Positions 24,983 through 34,300 of a DNA stretch of 43,922 bases are shown piece by piece. The notes under the pieces are model-generated. The model did not search any database and had not been told where the DNA came from. It saw only the letters and a program-made list of their open reading frames with translations. The position numbers were made by a program, and so were the translations under genes. Within the stretch, counting starts at the first letter, position 1; each line of letters opens with the position of its first letter. Origin of the DNA: an uncultured Spartobacteria bacterium (lineage in GTDB: Bacteria; Verrucomicrobiota; Verrucomicrobiia; Chthoniobacterales; Chthoniobacteraceae); contig CAIYUV010000165.1 in the NCBI GenBank assembly GCA_903929475.1, forward strand, positions 1 to 43,922. Reading direction: 5' to 3'.

Positions 24983-25077
24983 TCGGATACCACGATAGGA
25001 AACGCAGATACGCGCAGATCTATTTGGGTAGTATTTTTCTGGGTGCGGTCTTTGTAGTCTTCGGACGCGATGATTGA

Positions 25078-25290
25078 GGGCCAAAGGCCCGAATTCATAC
25101 CAGCCTTGGGCAACGCCCAAGGAAAGCTCCCCACACGGACAAAGGGCTGAAAGCCCGGCATCAAATCGTAAGCGATTCCGTCAGCGAATAGATCGGGCCT
25201 TCAGCCCTTTTGCCGTCTTTGGATTCAAACCTAGGCCGACGCTCGTTCCTCGCTCTGGCCTAGGCTGGTATGGATTCGGGCCGTTGGCCC
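25078..25290. repeat. Composite palindromic (REP/BIME-like) element
   Basis: Outer arms 25078-25105 and 25263-25290 pair over 28 bp with two mismatches. Parts in order: GGGCC-AAA-GGCCC; CCAGCC; palindrome CCTTGGGC-AAC-GCCCAAGG (25104-25122); arms 25141-25156 and 25195-25210 (16 bp, one mismatch); hairpin CCTAGGCC(25230-25237)...GGCCTAGG (25257-25264) whose loop contains CGCTCGTTCCTCGCT; GGCTGG; GGGCC-GTT-GGCCC (25278-25290). It lies between the convergent peptidase gene and metG and could end transcription of both. The 24983-25308 gap holds nothing else. Confidence 0.9.
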
Positions 25291-25308
25291 TCGGCCCGGT
25301 GTGCGGGT

Positions 25309-27033
25309 TTAAGCGGCGACTTCGATGCGGGGGAAAAGCGGGACGGGTTTGCCGAGCACGTGGCCGTCGGGCAGGCCGCCCCAGACGGCATCGGCGAGGC
25401 GGAAACGCGTGTCCTTGCCGGCTTCGTCGAGCTTCCAGTTGAGCTGGTCGAAAATCCCATGCGCCGCTTTCGGCAGCACCGGCGAGATCAGGATGGCGAT
25501 GATGCGGAGGGATTCGGCGAGGGTGTAGAGGACGGCGTCGAGCTTGTTAGCTTGTGTAGGGTCTTTGGCGAGTTTCCAAGGAGCAGAGCTTTCGACGTAT
25601 CCGTTAGACAGAATGCAAAGGGACAAAGCGCGTCCCAGCGCTGAACTCCAAGCATGAGCATCTGCACTCTCAAAATAATGCTGAACTTCAACCTCTATCC
25701 ATGTCGCTGGATCAGAGCTTACAGGCGGCATTTCAGGAATTGCTACAAACCATGCCTTGCGCGCTTCTGCGGTTGGTGGCCCGATGATTCGTCCCTCTCG
25801 ATACTTCGCCGCCATGTTCAGTGAACGGTTCAGCAAATTGCCGAGCGAATTTGCGAGATCGACGTTGTAAGATTGGACGAGCCTTTCCTCGCTGAAGTCC
25901 GCGTCTTTACCCGTGGCGATGTCGCTCATGAGGTAGTAGCGCAGGGCTTCGGGGCCGTATTTGTCGGCGAGGAGGTCGGGGTCCACGACGTTGCCGAGGC
26001 TCTTGCTCATCTTTTCGCTTTCGCCGCCTTTGCCTCGGATGTTCCACCAGCCGTGCACGAGCAGCGTGGGCATTTCGTCGTCGGTGAAGCCGAGCGCTTT
26101 GAGCATGATGGGCCAATAGACGCCGTGGGCGGGGATGAGGATGTCCTTGCCGATGACGTGGAGCGGGGGCCAGAAGTCCGAGAAAGAGGGTGACTGGTGA
26201 TTGGTGACTGGTGACTGGTTGCGCTCGCCGTAGTGCGGGTCGTGACCGGGGGCGAAGGTGATGTAGTTCACGAGCGCGTCGAACCACACGAAGGTGACGA
26301 AGCCAGCGCCGAAGCTCTCGGGAAACGGGATGCCCCATTTCAGTCGCGAGGCGGGGCGGGAGATACAGAGATCGCCTTCGAGTTTTTCCACGGCGTTGCG
26401 AAGTTCGGAGACGCGGAAATCGGGAACGACGAACGGCTTTCCGTCGGCGCTGCGTTTATCAATGAAATCGAGGAGCCACTGTTTGGGGTCCCAACCGGGC
26501 AGTCCGGTCGCGGGGTCTTGCGTGAGGCGGAAGTAAAAATTTTCCTCGTCGCGCTCTTCGACGACGCCCCACTCGGGGCCGAATAGTCCGTCCGGGCCGC
26601 GCTCTTTGTCGGTGAGGAATTGTTCCTGCCGCACGCTGTAAAAACCGCGTTGCGATTTTTTGTAAATCCACCGGCTCTGTCCCGTCGCGGGGTCTTTGTC
26701 GTCCCACAGTTTTTGCAGATTGGCGCGCACGCATTCTTTGTGAAGCGGGTCGGTGGTCGCGGCCCACGCGTCGTATTTCACGTCGAGTTTCTCCCACAGC
26801 ACGCTGAACTTTTTTGTGATGCCGTCCACGTATTCCTGCGGCTCGATGCCGGCTTTCTCCGCGCTCTGCTGCACTTTCTGCCCGTGCTGATCCACCCCGG
26901 TGAGGTAGAAGACTTCGTCGCCTTTCAGCCGATGGTAGCGCGCGAGCACATCGGCGAGCACCTTTTCGTAAGCGTGGCCGATGTGCGGTGCGCCGTTGGT
27001 GTAATCAATCGCGGTGGTGATGAAGAAAGACAT
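25309..27033 (-). CDS. metG: Methionyl-tRNA synthetase, short form
   Basis: Charges tRNA-Met. The 574-residue protein starts MSFFITTAIDYTNGAPHIGHAYEK-like (first 24 residues), the HIGH motif region, and has EKMSKSLGN as KMSKS. The fold includes VIGKDILIPAHGVYWP and HGWWNIRGKGGESEK. The C-terminal tRNA-binding (EMAP-like) domain of longer enzymes is absent. The connective region contains an unusual Asn/Gln/Ser/Pro/Thr-rich insert (NQSPVTNHQSPS) encoded by a 7-bp repeat. ATG 27033 matches the family start. It is the last feature before the palindromic element and its promoter must lie in 27034-27200. Confidence 0.96.
   Translation of the reverse strand: MSFFITTAIDYTNGAPHIGHAYEKVLADVLARYHRLKGDEVFYLTGVDQHGQKVQQSAEKAGIEPQEYVDGITKKFSVLWEKLDVKYDAWAATTDPLHKECVRANLQKLWDDKDPATGQSRWIYKKSQRGFYSVRQEQFLTDKERGPDGLFGPEWGVVEERDEENFYFRLTQDPATGLPGWDPKQWLLDFIDKRSADGKPFVVPDFRVSELRNAVEKLEGDLCISRPASRLKWGIPFPESFGAGFVTFVWFDALVNYITFAPGHDPHYGERNQSPVTNHQSPSFSDFWPPLHVIGKDILIPAHGVYWPIMLKALGFTDDEMPTLLVHGWWNIRGKGGESEKMSKSLGNVVDPDLLADKYGPEALRYYLMSDIATGKDADFSEERLVQSYNVDLANSLGNLLNRSLNMAAKYREGRIIGPPTAEARKAWFVAIPEMPPVSSDPATWIEVEVQHYFESADAHAWSSALGRALSLCILSNGYVESSAPWKLAKDPTQANKLDAVLYTLAESLRIIAILISPVLPKAAHGIFDQLNWKLDEAGKDTRFRLADAVWGGLPDGHVLGKPVPLFPRIEVAA
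26191..26220. repeat. Heptamer tandem repeat inside metG
   Basis: Four consecutive units TGACTGG, TGATTGG, TGACTGG, TGACTGG (26191-26218). On the coding strand they translate into NQSPVTNHQSP. Three heptamers make 21 bp, so the frame is kept only for certain copy numbers. Confidence 0.85.
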
Positions 27034-27190
27034 GAGAAAATTTTCGGGCCGGGAAGATGCGGGAAGCGGCCTTCGCTGGCAACTGCGCTGTGATGAGATT
27101 CCTGCTCTCACTCGCTGAACTGAAATGCACTTGCCGGTGTGCTCTTCAATTTCGATGAAGCGGAGACGAAGGAGCAAGGCTCAAAACCCT

Positions 27191-27232
27191 TTTAAAAAAT
27201 GAAAGCCGTGCGATCCCCACGACCGCACGGCT
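27191..27232 (-). terminator. Intrinsic terminator downstream of the response-regulator gene
   Basis: GAAAGCCGTGCG (27201-27212) pairs with CGCACGGCTTTC around an 11-nt loop. On the minus strand it is followed by ATTTTTTAAAA. The response-regulator gene ends 217 bp before it. The 27034-27200 remainder presumably holds the metG promoter; I see no clear -35/-10 pair. Confidence 0.75.
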
Positions 27233-27394
27233 TTCGTTATTGGAATCCAGGTCACCTTCAAGAAACCTGAACTCGCGCTCCCGCCGCACCCACCTTCAAT
27301 AGACGCGGCGAAAATTTTGTGTTTTTCCTCGGCGAATTGCTCCGCCTTGGACTTACGCGAGTGGGTTGTAGCCTATTTCCTGCAAATCTGTCCC

Positions 27395-27416
27395 CCACTC
27401 AAATGAGTGGTTTTTT
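27395..27416 (+). terminator. Orphan plus-strand terminator-like hairpin
   Basis: CCACTC-AAAT-GAGTGG followed by TTTTTT. No plus-strand gene precedes it within 2.4 kb. The stretch 27233-27394 shows no protein-coding gene that I can support. A small RNA ending here is possible. Confidence 0.5.
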
Positions 27417-27448
27417 AACGGGGCCTGAAACGGGGGAAATAACGCCCG

Positions 27449-28129
27449 TCACCCATTTTTGGTTCGTGAAGTGGACGAACCACGAACGCGGAGAAATTTG
27501 TGCGCTGCCTCGGTGCGGGAGCGGACATGGAGCTTTCCGTAGATTTGCTTCAGGTGCCAGCGCACGGTGTCGAAACTCACGTTCAGCCGGTCGCCAATTT
27601 CTTTGTTCGAGAACCCTTGTGTAAGCTGCTCCAGGATTTCCTGCTCCCGGCGCGTCAGGTTCAAATCGTCGGTAGTCGGCGGGGCGGGGACCTGAAAGGT
27701 CTCGATTACCTTGCGGGCGATCTCGCTCGTCATGGGTGCGCCGCCTTTGCTGACGTCGGTGATGGCTTCGAGAATTTTTTCCGGGTCTGCGCGTTTCAGA
27801 AGATAGCCGCTGGCTCCTGCGCGCAGGGCTTTGAATACGGTTTCGGTGTCATCATACACGGTGACGATGATGACGTGGAGCGACGGCAGAGTTTCTTTCA
27901 GTCGCGCCGTGCATTCGACGCCGGACATATTCGGCAGATGGAGGTCCATGAGCACCACGTCGGGGGGATTTTCCGGGATTTCGCGCATGGCGTCCTCGCC
28001 GCAATCGCACACGCAGATGCAGGAAAACCCGGGCGTTTCGTTGATGAGACGCTGGAAGGCGCGGCGGATGCCAGCGTTGTCCTCGACGAGGGCCACGGAA
28101 ATCACAGACGTTGGTGCGGCGGATGGCAT
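27449..28129 (-). CDS. NarL/FixJ-type response regulator
   Basis: A 226-residue DNA-binding regulator. The receiver domain (about 10-128) has Glu16-Asp17, phospho-acceptor Asp62 (VVLMDLHLPN), the switch threonine in VTVYDD and the lysine in GYLLKRADP. The LuxR-type helix-turn-helix (about 158-220) reads LTRREQEILEQLTQGFSNKEIGDRLNVS. It is expected to be phosphorylated by the kinase encoded 9 bp upstream and to bind promoters as a dimer. ATG 28129 is the natural start. Targets are unknown; the neighbouring cupredoxin gene and amino-sugar genes are only positional candidates. A terminator lies beyond its end. Confidence 0.95.
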   Translation of the reverse strand: MPSAAPTSVISVALVEDNAGIRRAFQRLINETPGFSCICVCDCGEDAMREIPENPPDVVLMDLHLPNMSGVECTARLKETLPSLHVIIVTVYDDTETVFKALRAGASGYLLKRADPEKILEAITDVSKGGAPMTSEIARKVIETFQVPAPPTTDDLNLTRREQEILEQLTQGFSNKEIGDRLNVSFDTVRWHLKQIYGKLHVRSRTEAAHKFLRVRGSSTSRTKNG

Positions 28130-28138
28130 GGTTAACTA

Positions 28139-31100
28139 CTAACGGACTTCATCGCCATTGTTACTACTTAAATGAGCCGCTGTTTCCTTTCCGTTTCGGC
28201 CTGAGTCCGAGAGAGGCAGCGTGAATTCAACAATCGTCCCATTTCCCGCTGTGCTCCGCACGTGGCAGCGACCACTCATACGGGTAAGGCGCATCCGCAT
28301 ATTAAACATCCCGTCGCCACCAAGACCGACGGTTTTTTCCGGGAGGCCGCATCCGTTGTCTTCGATCACCACGCGCAGCGTCCCGTCCTGCACGGAAACC
28401 CGCAGCAGGACCTCGGTCGCGGAGGAATGCTTCGCCACGTTGCTGAGTGCTTCTTTAAACGCGAGGAAAAGCTCGTGCCGCTGCTCGGAACTCATGTGCG
28501 CGGATGGAATATCCGTCGCCACATCGAACCGGCAGTGGATCGGCGTTGGTTCAAAAAAGCGCTCTGCGTAGTGGATGAGATAGCTCGTGACCGAGGGGAT
28601 GTCGTCCCGCTTGGGATTCACCGCCCACACGATTTCGTCGAGCGCCTCGACCATCTCCCTCGATTTGCCGACGACCTCTTTCAAATAATCCTGCGCCTTT
28701 TCCAGCGATGTCGCAGGGCGGACGCCGAGTGAACCAATCAAGCTGACCTCGGTGAGCCGTGCGCCGAGGTCGTCGTGGAGATCCTCGGCGATGCGCGCAC
28801 GTTCTCGCACCAGCGCCTGCTGCTGCCTGAGCCGCTCCGCCTGAGCGCGCAACCTGCTACGGGCAAAATACATGATCGCGCCGACGATCAGGAGCAAGAC
28901 AGCGAGCATTGCCCCGATGCGAAACCAGATCGTCTGCCAGTAAAAAGGCTCCACTTTGAAGGCGAATGCCGCACCGGCCTCGTTCCAAATCCCTTTGTTG
29001 CTGCAAGCGCTCACTTGGAAGCGATATTTGCCCGGCGGTAACTGGCTGAAAAACGCCACGCGCTGGTCCCTCGCATCCACCCAATCATCATCCAGCCCTT
29101 CCAGACGGTAGCGGTAGTGCAAATTCTCCTGCCCCAAAAAACTGATGACGCCGAATTCCACTCCCAACTGGCGCACGCCCCTGCCCAGCGAAACTGGCTG
29201 ATGGAGTTCCTTCAAATTCACCAGCGGCGACGCTTGCGGTGTTGCTGAAATGAGACGGCTCTCGTAGGCGGCGAAAGGTTCTCCATTGAGATTGACACGC
29301 TCAATCAGCACCGTTGGACGCAACGGATTTTCCGCTCTGCATTCGGGCCGAATCACCACCAGACCCGCAGACGTTGCCATACAAATCTCCCCTGCCCGGC
29401 TTCGCATCGCACGCGGCCAGCATTCCACGCTCGCAGCCACCCTCGGCCAGCCCTCACCGCGACCGAGAAACATGGGTTCAAGTTTCTCCAGCCTCCCATC
29501 CGCCACCGCCTCTAAATCCTCCAGCTTCAGGCAAAAAACATTGGTATTCCCGCCGCACCACAGCCAGCCGCTGTCATCCGACTGGATTTGCGAAATGGAC
29601 TGCTCCTCGATTCTCTGCTCCCTCCCAAATAGTGTGAACCTGCCCTGCTTGAGCCGCCCCAGCCCTCGCGTCGCATAGCCGATCCACAAGCTACCATCCG
29701 GTGAGCAATGCAGACTGCATATCTGTTCCCTCCATGCAGAGAGTTTTGGTGTGAGATTCAGCAGCGTATCTCCATTGGAACGCAACACCATCCCGGCATC
29801 GGTTGCCACCCAGACCGTGCCGCTGGCATCCTCCGCCATGGCGCAGACGTTTCCGTGTCCGGGTGGCAGCGGGAACGTTTGCAATTTTCCATCGCGCAAA
29901 CGGAACAGCGATTCTGCGGAGTCCATGCCGACCCACAAATCCCCATTGGCAGCAGAAAGAAGCGCCTGAACCACTCGCAGGGACATTTTATCAAATGCAG
30001 AAATGCGGGAGAATTTCCCATCGATCCACCGGAATACCCCGTTTGCATGCGTTCCCAGCCACGCCCCCCCTTGCGAGTCAGCCACCACGCTTGTGCACCA
30101 CACACCGCCGGGCCATCCGTGCTGTGGCGTCATCCGTTCCCACGCCGCGCCGCGCCAACGCGTCAGCATTCCAAAATTCCCGGTCGCGAAGAATGTGCCT
30201 TCACCCGTCTCACAGAACGACTGCACGCCCGGCGACGCGTCAACGATGGGTTGCACAATCTTCGTCAATTGCTCGCGCACCTGGATCAGCCCCGCGCGAC
30301 GCGTGCTGAGCCAGAGATTCCCCTGCTCATCGTCGGACATGCTCACAATCCCCGGGCATGACACCGGCACCTGTTTAAAACTCCGCCCATCGTAGTAAAA
30401 CAGCACCGCCTCCGGTTTGTCCTCGCTCGCCGGGGCTTCCTTGGCGGCAGCCACCCACAGCCTCCCGCGCCGATCCTCAAAGAGCACCTTTAGCTTTCCA
30501 AACGGAATCCGTCCCAATTTCTCCACAACCCCGCTTTCCTCACATCGCCACACCTCATCGCCATCGCTACACCAGACTCCACCTTTGCGTGCCATTTCAA
30601 TACGGATGACCTCCTGTTTAAACTTGTGCAACGGAAGCAATCCCTCATCGCGCAAAAAACCAACCTCAAGTTCCTTGGCAAACCAAATCTGCCCATTGGA
30701 ATCGCTGGCCAGAGCGGTCGCATACTTGGCACTTGGATGCGTCTCGATGGTATGCACGCGCCCATCTTGAATCCGGCGAGGATTGTTTAAACCGGTATAG
30801 GAAACCCAAATCGCCCCGTCCTTGTCCTCAACGATGGAACGGAAATTCCCGCCTCCCAGCCCATCCTTCGGGGTGAAAACCCGGACGCCCGCATCATCCA
30901 CACACGCCACCGTGCCGCCCGTCTTGCACAGCCATAGACGCTTTCGCCGATCCATGAGCGTAGCGGGCGTAAACACATCCGGTGTAATATCCGAAACAAT
31001 CTTCGGAAGGGCCTCAAATTTCACCCCTTCAGAACGAAACACCCCCGTGCGAGTGACCACCCACAAATAGCCATCCGCCCGCCGCACGACACTCATCACA

Positions 31101-31288
31101 CTATTGGCCGTCGTCCCATCATCCACCGGCCACGACCGGACATAAAATGACGGCTCTCCCGCAAACGGCTCGGGCAGTCTCTCCGCGAAAGCCGCTCCCG
31201 TCAGCGTCCATATCGCGACCAAAAAAACCAGCCATCGAAAGCATCGCGACGCATTAAGACATCCAGACGATGGAAGGAAAAGGAGCAT
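28139..31288 (-). CDS. Hybrid-type propeller sensor histidine kinase (Reg_prop/Y_Y_Y/HisKA_3)
   Basis: A 1049-residue sensor. It has a signal or anchor peptide (about residues 17-36), then about 650 residues of two-component-regulator propeller repeats (motifs such as GYLWVVTRTGVFR, GAIWVSYTGL, GNLWLSTRRAGL, GDLWVGMDSAES), a Y_Y_Y domain (about 710-775, LPPGKYRFQVSA), one transmembrane helix (about 782-808), a HisKA_3 dimerisation domain with His838 (AEDLHDDLGARL) and an HATPase domain with N-box NVAKHS (950) and G-box DNGCGLP (977). It senses something outside the inner membrane, often a polysaccharide breakdown product in related systems. Unlike many such proteins it has no receiver or DNA-binding domain; the regulator is the separate gene 9 bp downstream. 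The cupredoxin gene lies 71 bp upstream on the same strand. Confidence 0.94.
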   Translation of the reverse strand: MLLFLPSSGCLNASRCFRWLVFLVAIWTLTGAAFAERLPEPFAGEPSFYVRSWPVDDGTTANSVMSVVRRADGYLWVVTRTGVFRSEGVKFEALPKIVSDITPDVFTPATLMDRRKRLWLCKTGGTVACVDDAGVRVFTPKDGLGGGNFRSIVEDKDGAIWVSYTGLNNPRRIQDGRVHTIETHPSAKYATALASDSNGQIWFAKELEVGFLRDEGLLPLHKFKQEVIRIEMARKGGVWCSDGDEVWRCEESGVVEKLGRIPFGKLKVLFEDRRGRLWVAAAKEAPASEDKPEAVLFYYDGRSFKQVPVSCPGIVSMSDDEQGNLWLSTRRAGLIQVREQLTKIVQPIVDASPGVQSFCETGEGTFFATGNFGMLTRWRGAAWERMTPQHGWPGGVWCTSVVADSQGGAWLGTHANGVFRWIDGKFSRISAFDKMSLRVVQALLSAANGDLWVGMDSAESLFRLRDGKLQTFPLPPGHGNVCAMAEDASGTVWVATDAGMVLRSNGDTLLNLTPKLSAWREQICSLHCSPDGSLWIGYATRGLGRLKQGRFTLFGREQRIEEQSISQIQSDDSGWLWCGGNTNVFCLKLEDLEAVADGRLEKLEPMFLGRGEGWPRVAASVECWPRAMRSRAGEICMATSAGLVVIRPECRAENPLRPTVLIERVNLNGEPFAAYESRLISATPQASPLVNLKELHQPVSLGRGVRQLGVEFGVISFLGQENLHYRYRLEGLDDDWVDARDQRVAFFSQLPPGKYRFQVSACSNKGIWNEAGAAFAFKVEPFYWQTIWFRIGAMLAVLLLIVGAIMYFARSRLRAQAERLRQQQALVRERARIAEDLHDDLGARLTEVSLIGSLGVRPATSLEKAQDYLKEVVGKSREMVEALDEIVWAVNPKRDDIPSVTSYLIHYAERFFEPTPIHCRFDVATDIPSAHMSSEQRHELFLAFKEALSNVAKHSSATEVLLRVSVQDGTLRVVIEDNGCGLPEKTVGLGGDGMFNMRMRLTRMSGRCHVRSTAGNGTIVEFTLPLSDSGRNGKETAAHLSSNNGDEVR

Positions 31289-31359
31289 GAACTCGCATAA
31301 CCTGCCAAAGCTCTCAAGTTACAGCAAGCCAGACGGCAAAACCCTGAATGTATCGCGCC

Positions 31360-34300
31360 CTATTTGGCCGGATGCGGTGCTGCCAGATAGGCGTCCACGT
31401 CTTTGGTGACGATGAGTTTGCCCCACATGATGATGTAGTGGCCGGGGACGGTGCAGACGTATTCAAATTCGCCTTCGTCGTAGATGGCGGCGACTTTGAG
31501 AGTCTGTTTCTGTCCGGGCTCGATGAGCTTCGTAGCGGCGAGGATGTCGTCGCTTTGTGGGATGAATGGACGGCCTGCTTTGTCGAGTTTATCGGGCGTC
31601 ATCGTAGAGGATGCGGTGCCGACTTTTTCGTGGGTGCCGGGTTTTACGACGGCGAGGTTGTGAGACTGCGTGTCCGCATTTTCCAAAACGATCTCAAAGG
31701 GCTTGCCGGCTTCGACGACGAGCGTTTTTTGATCGTAGCTCATCTTTTCGTGGACGGTGTGGAGGACATAGACGCTGACGCTGAGGGCGCGGAGTTCCTT
31801 GCGGATGCGCGCGGCGTCGGCGGGGGCCATGAGCGCGGCGAATTCGCCTCCGAGCTGGGCGGTCTCGATGTAGTCCTGCTTGGTGCGGTCGCCTGCGGGG
31901 ACGGTCTTTGCCCATGTGAGGATGCTTTCGGCGACGGGGCCGGCGACGGCTTTGTCCCACGATTCGCGCGGGAGCTGCAGGATGGCGCGGACGGCGACGG
32001 TGCGGTCATTACCCTCACGAACTGCGGCGGCGAGGGTGGCGAAGTTGTGCTTTGCAAAATCCGCGCCGGTGAGCGGGAGTTGCTGCATTGCCGCGGCGTG
32101 GAGGGCAGGAATTGCGATTGCTTTGGTCAGGATGGTTTGGAATTTCGCACGCAAGGCCGGGTCGGCGATTCCGGCGATGGAATTGAGGACGATGGAGCGC
32201 GTGTCGTCGTCCTTGGCTGCGGCCCAGACTTTGTCGGGCTGGCCGTCGGCAACGACGAGTGCGCCGACTGCTGCACGGCGGACACCTGGTTGCTGGGCAC
32301 CGCCTGCGAGCGTGCTCAAGGCAGCGCGCGCTTTGCCGAGTTCTGCGGCTGTGGAGGTGGCGAGGATTTTGGCGAGTTCATCAGCGGCGCCACCGCCATT
32401 GGCATCGGCGTGCTGGAGTGCGGTGACGAGTTCGGTGACTTTGTCGGTCTTGCGAATCGCGGCGAGATTGGTGAGCGCGTCCATGCGTTTTCCGAGGTCG
32501 GTGCCTTTGCGCTCGATGCGCTCGATGAAGACGGGCTCGGAGTCCGGCGCGCCATTGAGATCTTTGTCCGAAAGTTTCGAGACATAGGCGGCGAGGATTC
32601 TCGGATCGCTCGGGAGGATGTTTTCCTTCGTGAGCGAATGGAGCTGACGCATCGTTTCTTTATAGACGTAGTCGAGGTAGTAGTCGTTGCGTTGTGCTAG
32701 TGAGGCGTAGGTGATCTGGAATGCCTCGGGGACATTCTTTCCATCGAAGAAACTCGCAGCACGCACGGCTTGCAGGCGGACGCGCGCGTCTTCGTCACCA
32801 GCGGCAACTTTCAGCAAAGCAATGGCGTCCGGCACGCTGTTGCGCCAGTAGCAGAGGACGCGGGTCGCGGCGGCACGGGCCTGCGGGTTTGGGGATTTGA
32901 GGACGCGCTTGAGCAAGTCCACGTCCACGACGTTCTGCCATTGGTGAAGCCACAGCGCCTCGGTGAGGTGGTGTTCAAATTCCTTGTCGGTCTTGTCGAG
33001 CCCGGCGACCCATGTTTTCGCGGCAGCGATGACATCCTTCACGGGATGTTTTTCGAGTTCGATCTTGGCGAGCATCCGAGTGTCATCAATCGGCGATTTC
33101 AGCAAATCGAGCAGCGCCGGGATGGGCTGGCCGTCTATTTTTGCAGGCTTGGAGAGCGGGCGTCCCTCGTAGGTGATGCGGTAGATGCGGCCATGTTCGT
33201 GGTCGCGATTCGTATCGCGGAGATGATGCTGGAGATGGCCGATGATCGTCTGCGACCAGTCGCAAAAATAGATCGCACCGTCGGGCCCATTGCTCACGCA
33301 GATGGGGCGGAAAGTCGGCGTCTGGGCCGGGTCGCCGGAGACGAGATTTTCGATAGTCATGCCCTTGAGTCCCGAGCCGTCCTGTGTGACGCGCACGCGG
33401 GTGATGGCCTGGAGACCGATGACGTTGAGATTCAGGAAATCACCCTGCCAGTCCTCCGGGAAATGCGCGCTGCTCACCATGCCGGTGCCGGGGCACGGAC
33501 GCGAAGGGCGGTTCCAGAAATGCTGCATGCCGGGATGTTTGCCCGAATCGAGACGTCCGCTGATCGCGGGTGCGAAATAGGTCTCGTTCATCGTCGCGTT
33601 CGTCACGAGGTCATTGCCCCAGCGGTCAAACACCTTGCCGTGCGCGTTCACGAGTTCATAGGCAGCGTAAAGCTCCGTGTTGCCCGTGTTGAAATCAAAG
33701 CGCCAGAGGCAGCCGTCCGCGTGACGGATCGGGCCGTTGGTCGTCTCGATCTGTGTGCGGTGAAACACGCCGTCGCTGAAGAACGTCGCGCCGCCCGGCT
33801 CGCGCACCATCGCGTTGGTCGAGTGATGCGAGTCCGCCGAATCAACGCCCATCGCAATCCGCTCAAACGTATCGGCCTTGTTGTCGCCATTCGTATCGCG
33901 TGCATACCACAAATCGGGCGCCTGCATCACCGCCACGCCGTCTTTGTATAAAGTGAAACCGGTCGGCGCATTCAGGTTGTCCATGAACGTCGTGCACTTG
34001 TCCGCCTTCCCGTCGCCATCCGTGTCTTCCAGAATCAGGATCTTGTCGCCGTCCTTGCTGGTGGGTTCACGCTCGGGGTAATTTTTCCACACCGCGACCC
34101 ACAGGCGGCCCTTCGTGTCCCACTGCATCTGCAAAGGATTCGCCAGTTCGGGGAACTGCTTCTCGTCGGCAAACAGGTTGATTTTGCAATTGGGCGCGAG
34201 CTTGAGTTTGGCCATCACTTCCTCACCGCTCGGGTAAGTGTGCGAGAGGTCGGGCTTGTCGCCGGGCTTGTTGGTGAAAGCGGAAATCGGCTCCGGCAAA

